From NCBI GenBank assembly GCA_044341215.1, contig JBIISC010000010.1, forward strand, positions 1 to 36,116: DNA of 36,116 nt, written 5' to 3'. The notes below the pieces were generated by a model, which searched no databases, was not told where the DNA came from, and saw only the letters and a program-made list of their open reading frames with translations. Of the stretch, positions 1 through 7,616 are shown piece by piece (the first letter of the stretch is position 1; each line of letters begins with the position of its first letter). The position numbers and the translations under genes were made by a program. The DNA comes from JAFMIT01 sp044341215. GTDB lineage: Bacteria; Actinomycetota; Actinomycetes; S36-B12; UBA5976.

Positions 1-722
1 GTTTTACGAACCTTTGCCATATCTTTAAGTTCACGCTTAAGTTTTGAAATTTGACTATTGATACGTCGACGGTCGGTCTCAAGTTTGGTTTCACCAGGGC
101 CACGAGTACCAACACCACCAGTGCCACCAGCAGCTCTACCGCCCGCTTGCCGGCTAAGGGCCTCACCCCAACCACGCAAGCGCGGAATCATGTATTGCAT
201 TTGGGCCAAGCTGACTTGCGCTTTACCTTCTTTGCTTTTGGCATGCTGGGCAAAAATGTCGAGAATCAACCAAGTGCGGTCCACTACTTTTACTTTGACT
301 GTGTCTTCGAGTTTTCTAAGTTGGCTTGGAGTTAACTCACCATCACAAATCACAGTATCGGCCTTGTGCAAAACCACAATGTCACGAAGTTCTTTAACTT
401 TTCCAGAACCAATATAAGTTGCACTATCTGGAGCATCTCGCCGCTGCATTAATGCATCAACGATTGTGCAACCTGCAGTTTCGGCAAGCCGGGCAAGTTC
501 CGCCATTGAACGATCAGCAGTTTCAACCGAGCCTTGAGTCCAAACTCCAATTAGAACAACCCGTTCTAGTCGAACTTGACGATATTCAACTTCGGTAATG
601 TCTTCGAGTTCTGTGCCTAGACCCTCGACGCGTCGTAAGGCACGACGCTCTTCTAGGTCGAGTTGACCATCTGTGGTTTCTTCAAACGAATCTCCACTAG
701 TTTTCAAGATAGAACTCGCCAT
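1..722 (-). CDS. hflX: GTPase HflX, N-terminal part (gene continues beyond window start)
   Basis: HflX is a ribosome-binding GTPase that can split stalled or hibernating ribosomes. About 240 codons are present. My reverse-strand translation gives an acidic start, then a DLEERRALRRVEGL segment, EVEYRQVRLERVVLIGVW, VDRTWLILDIFAQHA and the glycine-rich GTRGPGETKLETDRRRIN linker. All are characteristic of the HflX N-terminal domain and the linker before the G domain. The G1-G4 motifs would lie outside the window. I chose ATG at 722, which overlaps the 3' end of dapF by 26 bp; a TTG at 707 is the alternative. dapF-hflX adjacency is usual in actinobacteria. Family call is firm; the start is moderately sure. 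Confidence 0.93.
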   Translation of the reverse strand, partial: MASSILKTSGDSFEETTDGQLDLEERRALRRVEGLGTELEDITEVEYRQVRLERVVLIGVWTQGSVETADRSMAELARLAETAGCTIVDALMQRRDAPDSATYIGSGKVKELRDIVVLHKADTVICDGELTPSQLRKLEDTVKVKVVDRTWLILDIFAQHAKSKEGKAQVSLAQMQYMIPRLRGWGEALSRQAGGRAAGGTGGVGTRGPGETKLETDRRRINSQISKLKRELKDMAKVRK

Positions 723-1527
723 CTGCAATCAATGCCGCTGGGCCAATTAAAGCCACTTCTCCATTAGCATCTTGTTCAACGCTTAAAGTGCCACCTCTTA
801 CGTCCACCCGCCAACTGGTATCGCCCGATTGATTCTCGCTTAAGCGTGCAACCGCGGCAGCCGCACAAACACCTGTGCCACAAGAGAGTGTCTCACCTGA
901 TCCGCGTTCGAATACCCGCATCGAAATGTGGTTTGTGCCAATTTTTCTAATGAATTCGAAATTTGCACCTTCTGGAAAAACATTTTCTGGATTTGCAACC
1001 GGTGAAATGGCTAAATTACCAATCTCGTTTAGATCGTCCACAAATGCAACCGCATGGGGGTTTGGGATGTGAACGCTTGTGGCCAGATATTTTCTACCCG
1101 TCACACTAACTTCTAACGGTTGAATACTTATCTGCGGTTTACCCATATCAATTCGGTAATTGCCGTCAGATAGCTTCGTGACTTTCTTAGTACCACCTCT
1201 GGTGGCAATCAAATTGATATTTTCACTTACGCGTCCAGTTTTGTATAAATAGTGAACAAATACTCGTAAACCATTGCCACACATTTCGGCTATTGATCCA
1301 TCACTATTTCGGTAGTCCATAAACCAAGTGGTCTGTGGGGCATCAACGCCAGCCGCAGCAGTTTTAACTACTCGCAAAACCCCATCGGCACCCACACCAA
1401 AATGGCGATCACATATTTTTTGGACATCCGTACTAGATAAATCGTTAGTGCCAAGCTCGTCGGGCACAATAATGAAATCATTTCCGGTTCCATGACCTTT
1501 AGTGAAAGTGATTGTGCGCGGACTCAT
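697..1527 (-). CDS. dapF: Diaminopimelate epimerase
   Basis: It converts LL-diaminopimelate to meso-diaminopimelate, the cytoplasmic step feeding lysine and peptidoglycan synthesis. The 276-residue protein has normal family length. The N-terminal KGHGTGNDF motif starts at residue 10. The two catalytic cysteines are visible: Cys83 in EMCGNGLRVF and Cys216 in LSCGTGVCAAA, so the cofactor-independent two-base racemisation machinery is intact. The start is ATG 1527, with no Shine-Dalgarno; a TACCCT hexamer lies 6 nt upstream, suggesting a leaderless transcript. It overlaps hflX downstream and sits 16 bp after the glycosyltransferase gene. It works in one pathway with dapA and dapB elsewhere in this window. 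Confidence 0.97.
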   Translation of the reverse strand: MSPRTITFTKGHGTGNDFIIVPDELGTNDLSSTDVQKICDRHFGVGADGVLRVVKTAAAGVDAPQTTWFMDYRNSDGSIAEMCGNGLRVFVHYLYKTGRVSENINLIATRGGTKKVTKLSDGNYRIDMGKPQISIQPLEVSVTGRKYLATSVHIPNPHAVAFVDDLNEIGNLAISPVANPENVFPEGANFEFIRKIGTNHISMRVFERGSGETLSCGTGVCAAAAVARLSENQSGDTSWRVDVRGGTLSVEQDANGEVALIGPAALIADGEFYLEN

Positions 1528-1533
1528 AGGCTA

Positions 1534-1539
1534 AGGGTA
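1534..1539 (-). promoter_or_regulatory. Candidate -10 element for leaderless dapF
   Basis: The minus-strand hexamer TACCCT fits TANNNT and ends 6 nt before the dapF ATG, so a start about 7 nt downstream would fall on the A of the start codon. No Shine-Dalgarno and no recognisable -35 are seen. The same geometry occurs at several other first genes here. Confidence 0.4.
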
Positions 1540-1543
1540 AGTC

Positions 1544-2617
1544 CTAAGCATGCTCAATGGCTCGCTGGTAAAGCGCCTCTACAAGCGTCCCGGCGTGCTC
1601 CCAAGTCTGAATTGGTGGCTGATTTTGCGATTGAGATTTTAGATTTTTCAACGATTCTCGATTGGCGTTAAGTTGCAAAATACGCGCAACAATTTCCGCG
1701 TCGTTTTCTTCAAGGTAACCAGTTATAGAGTTTTGAACAAACTCGCTAACTCCACTTCCCTGTCTAGTCAAAACCGGCAAACCAGCCGCCCGAGCTTCGC
1801 AGGCTGCAATCCCAAATGCTTCCAAAACGCTCATTTGCAAGAAGAGATCAGACTTTGCATATAAATCGCGTAATTCGTTTTTATTTAGTCGGCCGGTCAA
1901 AGTGACATATTTAGATAGATTCTTCTTCGAAATCAAAGTTTTCATTTTTTCAAAAACTGGACCGTTGCCAGCAATCGTGAAATGAGGGGAACTTTCTTTT
2001 AACACTTTAACTACAGATTCAATTGCAGCTAGTTGTGGACGAATTCTTTTTCTAGAAGCAAACCGGGTGGCACTCACAACTTGCATTTGTGGCTGTTCGG
2101 CATTGGTTGCGTTACGCCAAAAATCTACATCTATTCCATTAGGAACCACAGATACTTCTCTGTTTAAAGTGGCAGAGACGATTTTGCTACTCACGTCGCT
2201 AACCGAAGAAAGAATTGTGCTTGCTTTCCAGCTACGGCGAGATCTTGCATAAATCCCGCTTGCGAACTTTCCCCATATTGAATGTATGGTCGCAACATTT
2301 GCGATTCCCAATTTTGTGACTGCTTGCAAACCTTGCCAAGCAAATGGTGAGGCAGCACCAAAATGCAGATGAACCACATCTGGCTTTAACTGAGATAGTT
2401 GATCAATAACGAGACTTTTACCTTTTGGGTGCCAAAGCAGATTTGCGGGCAGTTTGAATGGCAATCGAATAATTCCAGTGTTTTCATCACCGGGAGTCAA
2501 AGTGAGCACAAAAACTTCATGGCCTTTGGACTTTTGATATTCGACTAAGCCAGACACCTGAGTCTCGATTCCGCCCATTCGTGGCAGGTAGCAATCAGAG
2601 ACGTGGATGATGCGCAT
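1544..2617 (-). CDS. Glycosyltransferase family 4 (GT-B fold)
   Basis: This is a retaining GT4 enzyme predicted to transfer a sugar from a nucleotide-sugar donor. The acceptor cannot be read from sequence. The 357-residue protein begins with a Rossmann strand and a glycine loop (GGIETQV, residues 15-21). The C-terminal domain has RFASRKR (185-191), AGNGP (216-220), TGRL (241-244) and the E-x7-E donor-binding signature Glu266-AFGIAAC-Glu274. No signal peptide or membrane segment is obvious, so it is probably cytoplasmic or membrane-peripheral. It lies divergently from a PIG-L deacetylase, between dapF and the miaA operon. MshA (mycothiol) or PimB-like activity is possible, but the protein is shorter than typical MshA and I see no MshA-specific signature. 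Confidence 0.85.
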   Translation of the reverse strand: MRIIHVSDCYLPRMGGIETQVSGLVEYQKSKGHEVFVLTLTPGDENTGIIRLPFKLPANLLWHPKGKSLVIDQLSQLKPDVVHLHFGAASPFAWQGLQAVTKLGIANVATIHSIWGKFASGIYARSRRSWKASTILSSVSDVSSKIVSATLNREVSVVPNGIDVDFWRNATNAEQPQMQVVSATRFASRKRIRPQLAAIESVVKVLKESSPHFTIAGNGPVFEKMKTLISKKNLSKYVTLTGRLNKNELRDLYAKSDLFLQMSVLEAFGIAACEARAAGLPVLTRQGSGVSEFVQNSITGYLEENDAEIVARILQLNANRESLKNLKSQSQNQPPIQTWEHAGTLVEALYQRAIEHA

Positions 2618-2623
2618 AAGCCA

Positions 2624-2629
2624 AACTTA
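2624..2629 (-). promoter_or_regulatory. Candidate -10 element for leaderless GT4 gene
   Basis: Minus-strand TAAGTT fits TANNNT and ends 6 nt before the ATG at 2617, which has no Shine-Dalgarno. The short divergent gap to the PIG-L gene leaves little room for a conventional 5' leader. Confidence 0.4.
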
Positions 2630-2673
2630 GAGCGGTATTCGCCTACTGCTTGGATGTGGGCAAAGATAGGTCT

Positions 2674-3465
2674 ATGGCCACCGTCGTATTCGTTCACGCT
2701 CACCCTGACGATGAGGCTCTACTGACCGCAGGAACTATGCGAGGTTTGAAAGAAAAGGGTCATCGAGTAGTCGTTGTTATGGCCACAAATGGTGATGCAG
2801 GCTTGAGCGAAATCAGTAATTACACCGACTTAGGCAATATAAGAAAACGTGAACTTGAAAAATCCGCTCGAATTCTTGGCGTTAGCGAGACCTATTTTTT
2901 GAATTTTAGAGACTCCGGACTAGATGGAAAAGCTCAGGCCACAACTTCCACCCTCTGCCAAGCCACAGTCGAAGAGATTGCAGATCAGATATCAGCAATC
3001 CTTAAAATTGAGAATGCGCAACTAGTTGTTGGATATGACTCGCAAGGTGGCTATGGCCATCCCGATCATATTCAAATTCACAAAGCTGTAATTGCTGCCG
3101 CAAAACTTGCTAATACGCCAGTGGTTGCCAACGCAACAGTGGACCGACAAACAATCGCCAAACTGCTTGATTACATTCGACTGATTATAAAAATCGGTCC
3201 GCTTAAAGATTTAGCTTCACTTGCTGATGGTTTTACTCCTAGAGCTGACATCACTCACACAATTGATGTTAGCCAATGGACTGGGTTCAAACGAGCATCA
3301 ATGCGTGCACATGGTTCGCAACGCGTTGGTGGATCGACGATTAGAACACTACAAGTATTTTCAAATTTACCATCAAAGATTTTCAACCGGGCATTTCACT
3401 ACGAGTGGTTCGAGGTTTTAACTAGCAATGGCGTCAATCCGCTAGATGACCTGCCTGTTAAATGA
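2674..3465 (+). CDS. PIG-L/LmbE family N-acetylglucosaminyl deacetylase-like protein
   Basis: The family comprises zinc-dependent amidases that deacetylate GlcNAc moieties (MshB), cleave mycothiol conjugates (Mca) or act on related glycosides. The 263-residue protein starts MATVVFV and has the zinc motif HAHPDDE at residues 8-14 plus GHPDHIQIH mid-protein, which together match the MshB/Mca type metal site. A conserved AHGSQ segment lies near the C-terminus. I prefer ATG 2674, since the motif usually begins a few residues from the start and AGG precedes it. GTG 2656 and TTG 2650 are in-frame alternatives. It is one of only four plus-strand genes here, divergent from the GT4 gene and overlapping the 3' end of miaA by 8 bp. 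The substrate is unknown; the GT4 neighbour suggests a GlcNAc-containing product. Confidence 0.88.
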   Translation: MATVVFVHAHPDDEALLTAGTMRGLKEKGHRVVVVMATNGDAGLSEISNYTDLGNIRKRELEKSARILGVSETYFLNFRDSGLDGKAQATTSTLCQATVEEIADQISAILKIENAQLVVGYDSQGGYGHPDHIQIHKAVIAAAKLANTPVVANATVDRQTIAKLLDYIRLIIKIGPLKDLASLADGFTPRADITHTIDVSQWTGFKRASMRAHGSQRVGGSTIRTLQVFSNLPSKIFNRAFHYEWFEVLTSNGVNPLDDLPVK

Positions 3466-4354
3466 GTTTCAAGACTCCGCTTAGTAAATCGGAGTCAAGC
3501 GCATCAAACCAATGAATGTATTCATCTCGTCTAAACCATTGCATTTGTCTTCGTGAATATCGATTTGTCGCATGCATAACTTGTTCGATTGCTTCATCTT
3601 CGGTCAATTCCCCATTGTTGAATTTGGAAACTTCGGCATAGCCAAGGGCTCGGCTAGCTGTGGGTGTTTTAAATAAACCAGCAGCTTCCAGTTTTGCAAC
3701 TTCTTCTGGCCAACCTTGCTCGAACATTGCAAGGTTACGTTTTTTGATTCTAGCCAACAAAGCATCACGCTCAAGATTAAGGCCAATTCGGATTGCGTCA
3801 ATTACTGGCTCTTGCTGTGGCAGTTGAGCCATAAATGGTTCACCAGTTATTTCAATTACTTCAAGTGCTCGAACTACTCGCCTGCTGTTTTCCACAATTA
3901 TGTGTGAAGCTGCAATCGGATCTTTCTCTTGAAGTAATTTGTGCAACGCAGTTGCGCCTTTTAGTTCCAGTAAAGATTCATACTTGCTGCGAATCTCTGC
4001 GTTGGTGCCTGGGAATTTCAAATCGTCAAAGACAGCCTTCACATAAAGTCCAGAACCTCCAACACAAACCACTGGAATATCTCGCTCATTTAGCGACGCA
4101 ATTGCGATTCTGGCCCAACTTTGAAACTCTGAAACATTTGCATCATGTTCAATGTCGACAACGTCGATCAAGTGGTGGCGGATGCCTTCCCGTTCTGCCA
4201 AGGAAGGTTTCGCGGTTCCAATATCCATCTGTTTATAGATCTGGTAGGCATCAAGATTCACGATTTCTGCGCCAATGTGTTTTGCGATTGCAATGGAGAG
4301 TGCTGTTTTACCGCTAGCGGTTGAACCAACAATGCTGACTATGGGTGCACTCAT
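3458..4354 (-). CDS. miaA: tRNA dimethylallyltransferase
   Basis: It transfers a dimethylallyl group to N6 of A37 in tRNAs reading UNN codons, making i6A, the substrate of MiaB. The 298-residue length is typical. The P-loop GSTASGKT spans residues 10-17, followed by the DAYQIYKQMDIGTAKP, HHLIDVVD and VGGSGLY family motifs and a C-terminal RALGYAEV (normally AIGYKE). Start is ATG 4354, 2 nt downstream of the folD stop. It is the last gene of a miaB-purU-folD-miaA operon, so both enzymes of ms2i6A formation are co-transcribed. Its 3' end overlaps the convergent PIG-L gene. Confidence 0.97.
   Translation of the reverse strand: MSAPIVSIVGSTASGKTALSIAIAKHIGAEIVNLDAYQIYKQMDIGTAKPSLAEREGIRHHLIDVVDIEHDANVSEFQSWARIAIASLNERDIPVVCVGGSGLYVKAVFDDLKFPGTNAEIRSKYESLLELKGATALHKLLQEKDPIAASHIIVENSRRVVRALEVIEITGEPFMAQLPQQEPVIDAIRIGLNLERDALLARIKKRNLAMFEQGWPEEVAKLEAAGLFKTPTASRALGYAEVSKFNNGELTEDEAIEQVMHATNRYSRRQMQWFRRDEYIHWFDALDSDLLSGVLKLI
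3473..3496 (+). terminator. Inverted repeat just after PIG-L stop, inside miaA 3' end
   Basis: GACTCCG (3473-3479) and CGGAGTC (3490-3496) form perfect 7-bp arms around a 10-nt loop, beginning 7 nt after the PIG-L stop. There is no U-tract, so it would be a weak or Rho-assisted terminator. It lies inside the coding end of convergent miaA. Confidence 0.4.
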
Positions 4355-4356
4355 GT

Positions 4357-5208
4357 TTAGCCCAAGGAACGAGTTGCGGAATCCACCACGTTGGCAAGCA
4401 ACATCGCACGAGTCATTGGACCGGTTCCACCTGGCATCGGAGCGACAAACCCAGCTACTTCTCTAACTGATGGATGGACATCACCGAGTAAACCAGCATC
4501 GGTTCGGGTGATTCCAACATCTAAAACTGCAGCACCTGGTTTCACTGACTCAGCTGTAATCATGTGTGTGACACCCGCCGCTGCGACGATGATGTCGGCT
4601 TGTTGAAGATATTTTTTCATATCTTTAGTGCCAGTGTGGCAAAGCGTGACAGTTGCATTCTCAGACTTGCGAGTCAATAAAAGACCGAGTGGTCTTCCAA
4701 CTGTGATACCTCTACCAACCACAACTACATGCGCACCGTCAATGTTGACTTTATATTCACGCAAAAGTTCAATGCATCCGCGTGGTGTGCATGGCAGTGG
4801 TGCGGGAATTCCGAGTACTAATCTGCCCAAATTCGTTGGATGCAATCCGTCTGCGTCTTTGTCTGGATCCATTGATTCAAGGACTGTCAAAGCATCCAAG
4901 CCTTTTGGCAATGGAAGTTGCACGATGTAACCAGTGCACTCTTTAGCAGCATTTAGTTCTTTAACTGCCACCATTACATCCGCCTGTGAAGCTGACGCAG
5001 GTAAATCAATTCGAATACTTGCAATTCCAACTTCAGCGCAATCTCGATGTTTGCCACCAACATAAGAAAGTGAGCCTGGGTCGTCTCCGACCAAAATGGT
5101 TCCGAGACCTGGCACAACACCTTTGGCTTTTAGTAGTTCAACTTGTTTTGCTAAATCAGCTCTAACTTTTGCGGCAGCGATTTTGCCGTCCATGATTACT
5201 GCACTCAT
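4357..5208 (-). CDS. folD: Bifunctional methylene-THF dehydrogenase / methenyl-THF cyclohydrolase
   Basis: It interconverts 5,10-methylene-, methenyl- and 10-formyl-tetrahydrofolate in the cytoplasm, supplying one-carbon units. From ATG 5208 the protein is 283 residues, the usual length; longer in-frame extensions lack similarity. Visible motifs are the catalytic lysine Lys53 in YVGGKHRDC, GYIVQLPLP (93-101), DADGLHPTNLGRL (118-130), the dinucleotide-binding VVGRGITVGRPLG (163-175) and PMPGGTGPMT (258-267). Its start codon overlaps the purU stop in an ATGA arrangement, indicating translational coupling. Together with PurU it links methylene-THF to formate release. Its position between purU and miaA is not the textbook actinobacterial order. 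Confidence 0.97.
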   Translation of the reverse strand: MSAVIMDGKIAAAKVRADLAKQVELLKAKGVVPGLGTILVGDDPGSLSYVGGKHRDCAEVGIASIRIDLPASASQADVMVAVKELNAAKECTGYIVQLPLPKGLDALTVLESMDPDKDADGLHPTNLGRLVLGIPAPLPCTPRGCIELLREYKVNIDGAHVVVVGRGITVGRPLGLLLTRKSENATVTLCHTGTKDMKKYLQQADIIVAAAGVTHMITAESVKPGAAVLDVGITRTDAGLLGDVHPSVREVAGFVAPMPGGTGPMTRAMLLANVVDSATRSLG

Positions 5209-6053
5209 CGGAACACAATCGTTCGTTGACCAGATAAAAAGACACGATGTTCGGCATGCCACTGAACTGCCCGCGCTAGTGCGTGCGCTTCAGCGTCTCT
5301 TCCTACCGAAGCTATTTGTTCAGGTGTGTGAGAGTGATCAACGCGTGCCACTTCTTGTTCAATGATTGGACCATCATCTAATTCCCGGGTCACATAGTGA
5401 GCAGTTGCGCCAATTACCTTCACACCACGTTTATGAGCTTGGTGATATGGCTTTGCACCTTTGAACGACGGCAAGAAAGAATGGTGAATGTTAATAATCT
5501 TGCCAGCAAAATCTTCACAGAATTCCGCAGACAGAATCTGCATATAACGAGCTAGCACAATTAACTCGATGCCATTTTCAGCAATTACTTTACGTAGTTG
5601 CTCCTCGGCAGCATCTTTACCGTTACTTTGTGAGATGTGTACGAACGGAATTCCGTACCAGTTCGCCATCTCTTCCAAATCGCGATGGTTGCTGACAATT
5701 AGAGGAATGTCGACTGCTAAAGCACCAGACCTGTGTCGAAATAGCAGGTCATTTAGGCAATGCTCATATTTGCTAACCATAATCAATACGCGTTCGCGTT
5801 GACTTGAATCTGCAAGTCGCCACTTCATTGAGTATTTATCAGCAATCTTGGTGAATGTCTCACGAACTTTTTCTAGATCGGTTTTTGATTTAACATCAAA
5901 TTCCACCCGCATAAAGAACAATTGATTTTCGCGGTCTTCAAATTGACGACTCTCGGTGATGTTTCCACCGATCTCAACAATAAAGGTTGAGACTGAGTGA
6001 ACAATTCCTGGTTGGTCAGGGCACGAAAAACCAAGTGTGAATGACTGAGTCAT
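5205..6053 (-). CDS. purU: Formyltetrahydrofolate deformylase
   Basis: It hydrolyses 10-formyl-THF to formate and THF, balancing one-carbon pools and supplying formate. The 282-residue protein has an N-terminal ACT-type regulatory domain (about 5-85) and a C-terminal formyltransferase-fold domain. The catalytic set is present: Asn188 and His190 in INIHHSFLPSF and the aspartate in RELDDGPIIEQ (about 226). ATG 6053 directly abuts the miaB stop codon, and the 3' end overlaps folD by 4 bp, so miaB, purU and folD should share one transcript. Family identity is clear and the active site looks intact. Confidence 0.96.
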   Translation of the reverse strand: MTQSFTLGFSCPDQPGIVHSVSTFIVEIGGNITESRQFEDRENQLFFMRVEFDVKSKTDLEKVRETFTKIADKYSMKWRLADSSQRERVLIMVSKYEHCLNDLLFRHRSGALAVDIPLIVSNHRDLEEMANWYGIPFVHISQSNGKDAAEEQLRKVIAENGIELIVLARYMQILSAEFCEDFAGKIINIHHSFLPSFKGAKPYHQAHKRGVKVIGATAHYVTRELDDGPIIEQEVARVDHSHTPEQIASVGRDAEAHALARAVQWHAEHRVFLSGQRTIVFR

Positions 6054-7499
6054 CTATACCCCTTGCCCAACGCGCGACTTAATGGTGATTAATTCGCTAT
6101 TAATTGACACTTGCTCACTTAAAGCTTGTCTAACTTTATCGCCCGCCAAGGTGTGGCGAACGGTTGCATTGCTATCTGCAATTAAATGAAATGGTGCTGC
6201 GTAGGTAACTTCGGCAGTGACCATATCGCCAGGTCGGACATCTTCCAGAGGCTTTGCCACGTGGACAAGTCTGTTGTCCCGAGCTCTTCCGGAGATTCGC
6301 TGAGTCTCGCCATCTTTTTTACCTTCGTCATCAGCAATTAGGACTTCTACGGTTTGACCAATCTGCTTCTTATTTTCTTGCCAGGCAATTTCATTGCCAA
6401 GTTCAACTAAGCGATTGAATCTTTCAGTAACAACTTCCGGTGGAATTTGATTTTCCATGATTGCTGCCGGTGTGCCGGGGCGCTTTGAATATTGGTAGGT
6501 GTATGCAGTGGAGAATCTTGCCTCTTCAACCACTTTCATGGTTTCTAAGAAGTCTGCCTCAGTTTCGCCAGGGAATCCAACAATGATGTCTGTGGTGATT
6601 GCAGCGTTGGGAATGTATTTGCGAGCATCAGCAATAATCGAAAGATATTTCTCTTGGCGATATGAGCGCTTCATTGCTTTTAAGACATCATCACTGCCAG
6701 ATTGCAGCGGCATATGCAAACTTGGCATCACGTTGTGAGTTTCAGCCATGGCGTGAATCACATCTATAGTGAATTCTTTTGGATGCGGGCTAAAGAATCG
6801 AACTCGTTCTAGACCCTTAATGTCTCCGCAAGCTCGAAGTAATTTACCAAATGCAAACTTATCGCCAAATTCAACGCCATAGGAATTAACATTTTGGCCA
6901 AGTAGCGTCACTTCGCTCACGCCGTCATCAACGAGCATTTCAATTTCTTCAAGTATTTCGCCAGTTCGACGATCTTTTTCTTTTCCGCGCAAAGCTGGCA
7001 CAATGCAAAACGTGCACGTGTTATTGCATCCAACACTGATGCTGACCCAAGCGGCGTATGCGTGATCGCGTTTTGCTGGCAAATGTGATGGGAAAACTTC
7101 TAATGCTTCTGCAATTTCAATTTGGGATTCATGTTCGATGCGAGCGCGCTCTAGCAAAATAGGTAGTGCTTTTAGATTGTGAGTTCCAAAAACCACATCT
7201 ACCCACGGAGCTCGCTTGATAATGTCACCTTGATCTTTTTGCGCCAGGCAACCACCAACAGCGATTTGGGTGTGTGGACGTTCAAGCTTTAGGGCTCGAA
7301 GCATGCCCAAGGTTCCATACAACTTATTTGCAGCATTTTCCCGAACCGCACAGGTATTTATGACAATAACGTCTGCCTCGTCATCTTTGGCTGGGACTAG
7401 ACCAATTCCCTCGAGCATGCCAGCCATCCGCTCAGAATCATGCACATTCATCTGGCAGCCGTGGGTGCGCACCTCATAGGTGCGTTGGGTCAAAGTCAC
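6054..7499 (-). CDS. miaB: tRNA-2-methylthio-N6-dimethylallyladenosine synthase
   Basis: A radical-SAM methylthiotransferase that converts i6A37 to ms2i6A37 in tRNA. The 481-residue protein has an N-terminal UPF0004 domain with auxiliary cluster cysteines Cys15, Cys50 and Cys84. A radical-SAM core carries Cys158-x3-Cys162-x2-Cys165 (GCNNTCTFC), and a TRAM RNA-binding domain follows at the C-terminus. The start is GTG 7499. There is no Shine-Dalgarno, but TAAACT sits 6 nt upstream, arguing for leaderless initiation. It is the first gene of miaB-purU-folD-miaA. RimO in this window is the paralogue acting on ribosomal protein S12; the tRNA-type call rests on GCQMNVHDSE and NTCAVRENA. Confidence 0.97.
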   Translation of the reverse strand: MTLTQRTYEVRTHGCQMNVHDSERMAGMLEGIGLVPAKDDEADVIVINTCAVRENAANKLYGTLGMLRALKLERPHTQIAVGGCLAQKDQGDIIKRAPWVDVVFGTHNLKALPILLERARIEHESQIEIAEALEVFPSHLPAKRDHAYAAWVSISVGCNNTCTFCIVPALRGKEKDRRTGEILEEIEMLVDDGVSEVTLLGQNVNSYGVEFGDKFAFGKLLRACGDIKGLERVRFFSPHPKEFTIDVIHAMAETHNVMPSLHMPLQSGSDDVLKAMKRSYRQEKYLSIIADARKYIPNAAITTDIIVGFPGETEADFLETMKVVEEARFSTAYTYQYSKRPGTPAAIMENQIPPEVVTERFNRLVELGNEIAWQENKKQIGQTVEVLIADDEGKKDGETQRISGRARDNRLVHVAKPLEDVRPGDMVTAEVTYAAPFHLIADSNATVRHTLAGDKVRQALSEQVSINSELITIKSRVGQGV

Positions 7500-7505
7500 T
7501 GGCGC

Positions 7506-7511
7506 AGTTTA
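7506..7511 (-). promoter_or_regulatory. Candidate -10 element for leaderless miaB
   Basis: Minus-strand TAAACT fits TANNNT and ends exactly 6 nt before the GTG start at 7499. No convincing -35 or Shine-Dalgarno is visible. It is the best of the leaderless candidates because a 117-bp gap separates miaB from recX. Confidence 0.5.
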
Positions 7512-7576
7512 GGTGACTTACAACCAGCCGAATTTCTTTAATTCTGCACTATCTCTTAATAGATTAAAGTGAAATT

Positions 7577-7596
7577 AGCAACCAAAATTGGTTGCT
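7577..7596 (-). terminator. Dyad between recX and miaB (terminator or operator)
   Basis: AGCAACCA and TGGTTGCT are perfect 8-bp arms around AAAT, 20-39 nt beyond the recX stop and upstream of miaB. No strong U-tract follows on the minus strand. It could end recA-recX transcripts or bind a regulator of miaB. The rest of the 117-bp gap holds nothing else I can name apart from the miaB -10 hexamer. Confidence 0.4.
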
Positions 7597-7616
7597 AGGC
7601 GGGCAAAACCCAGTAT

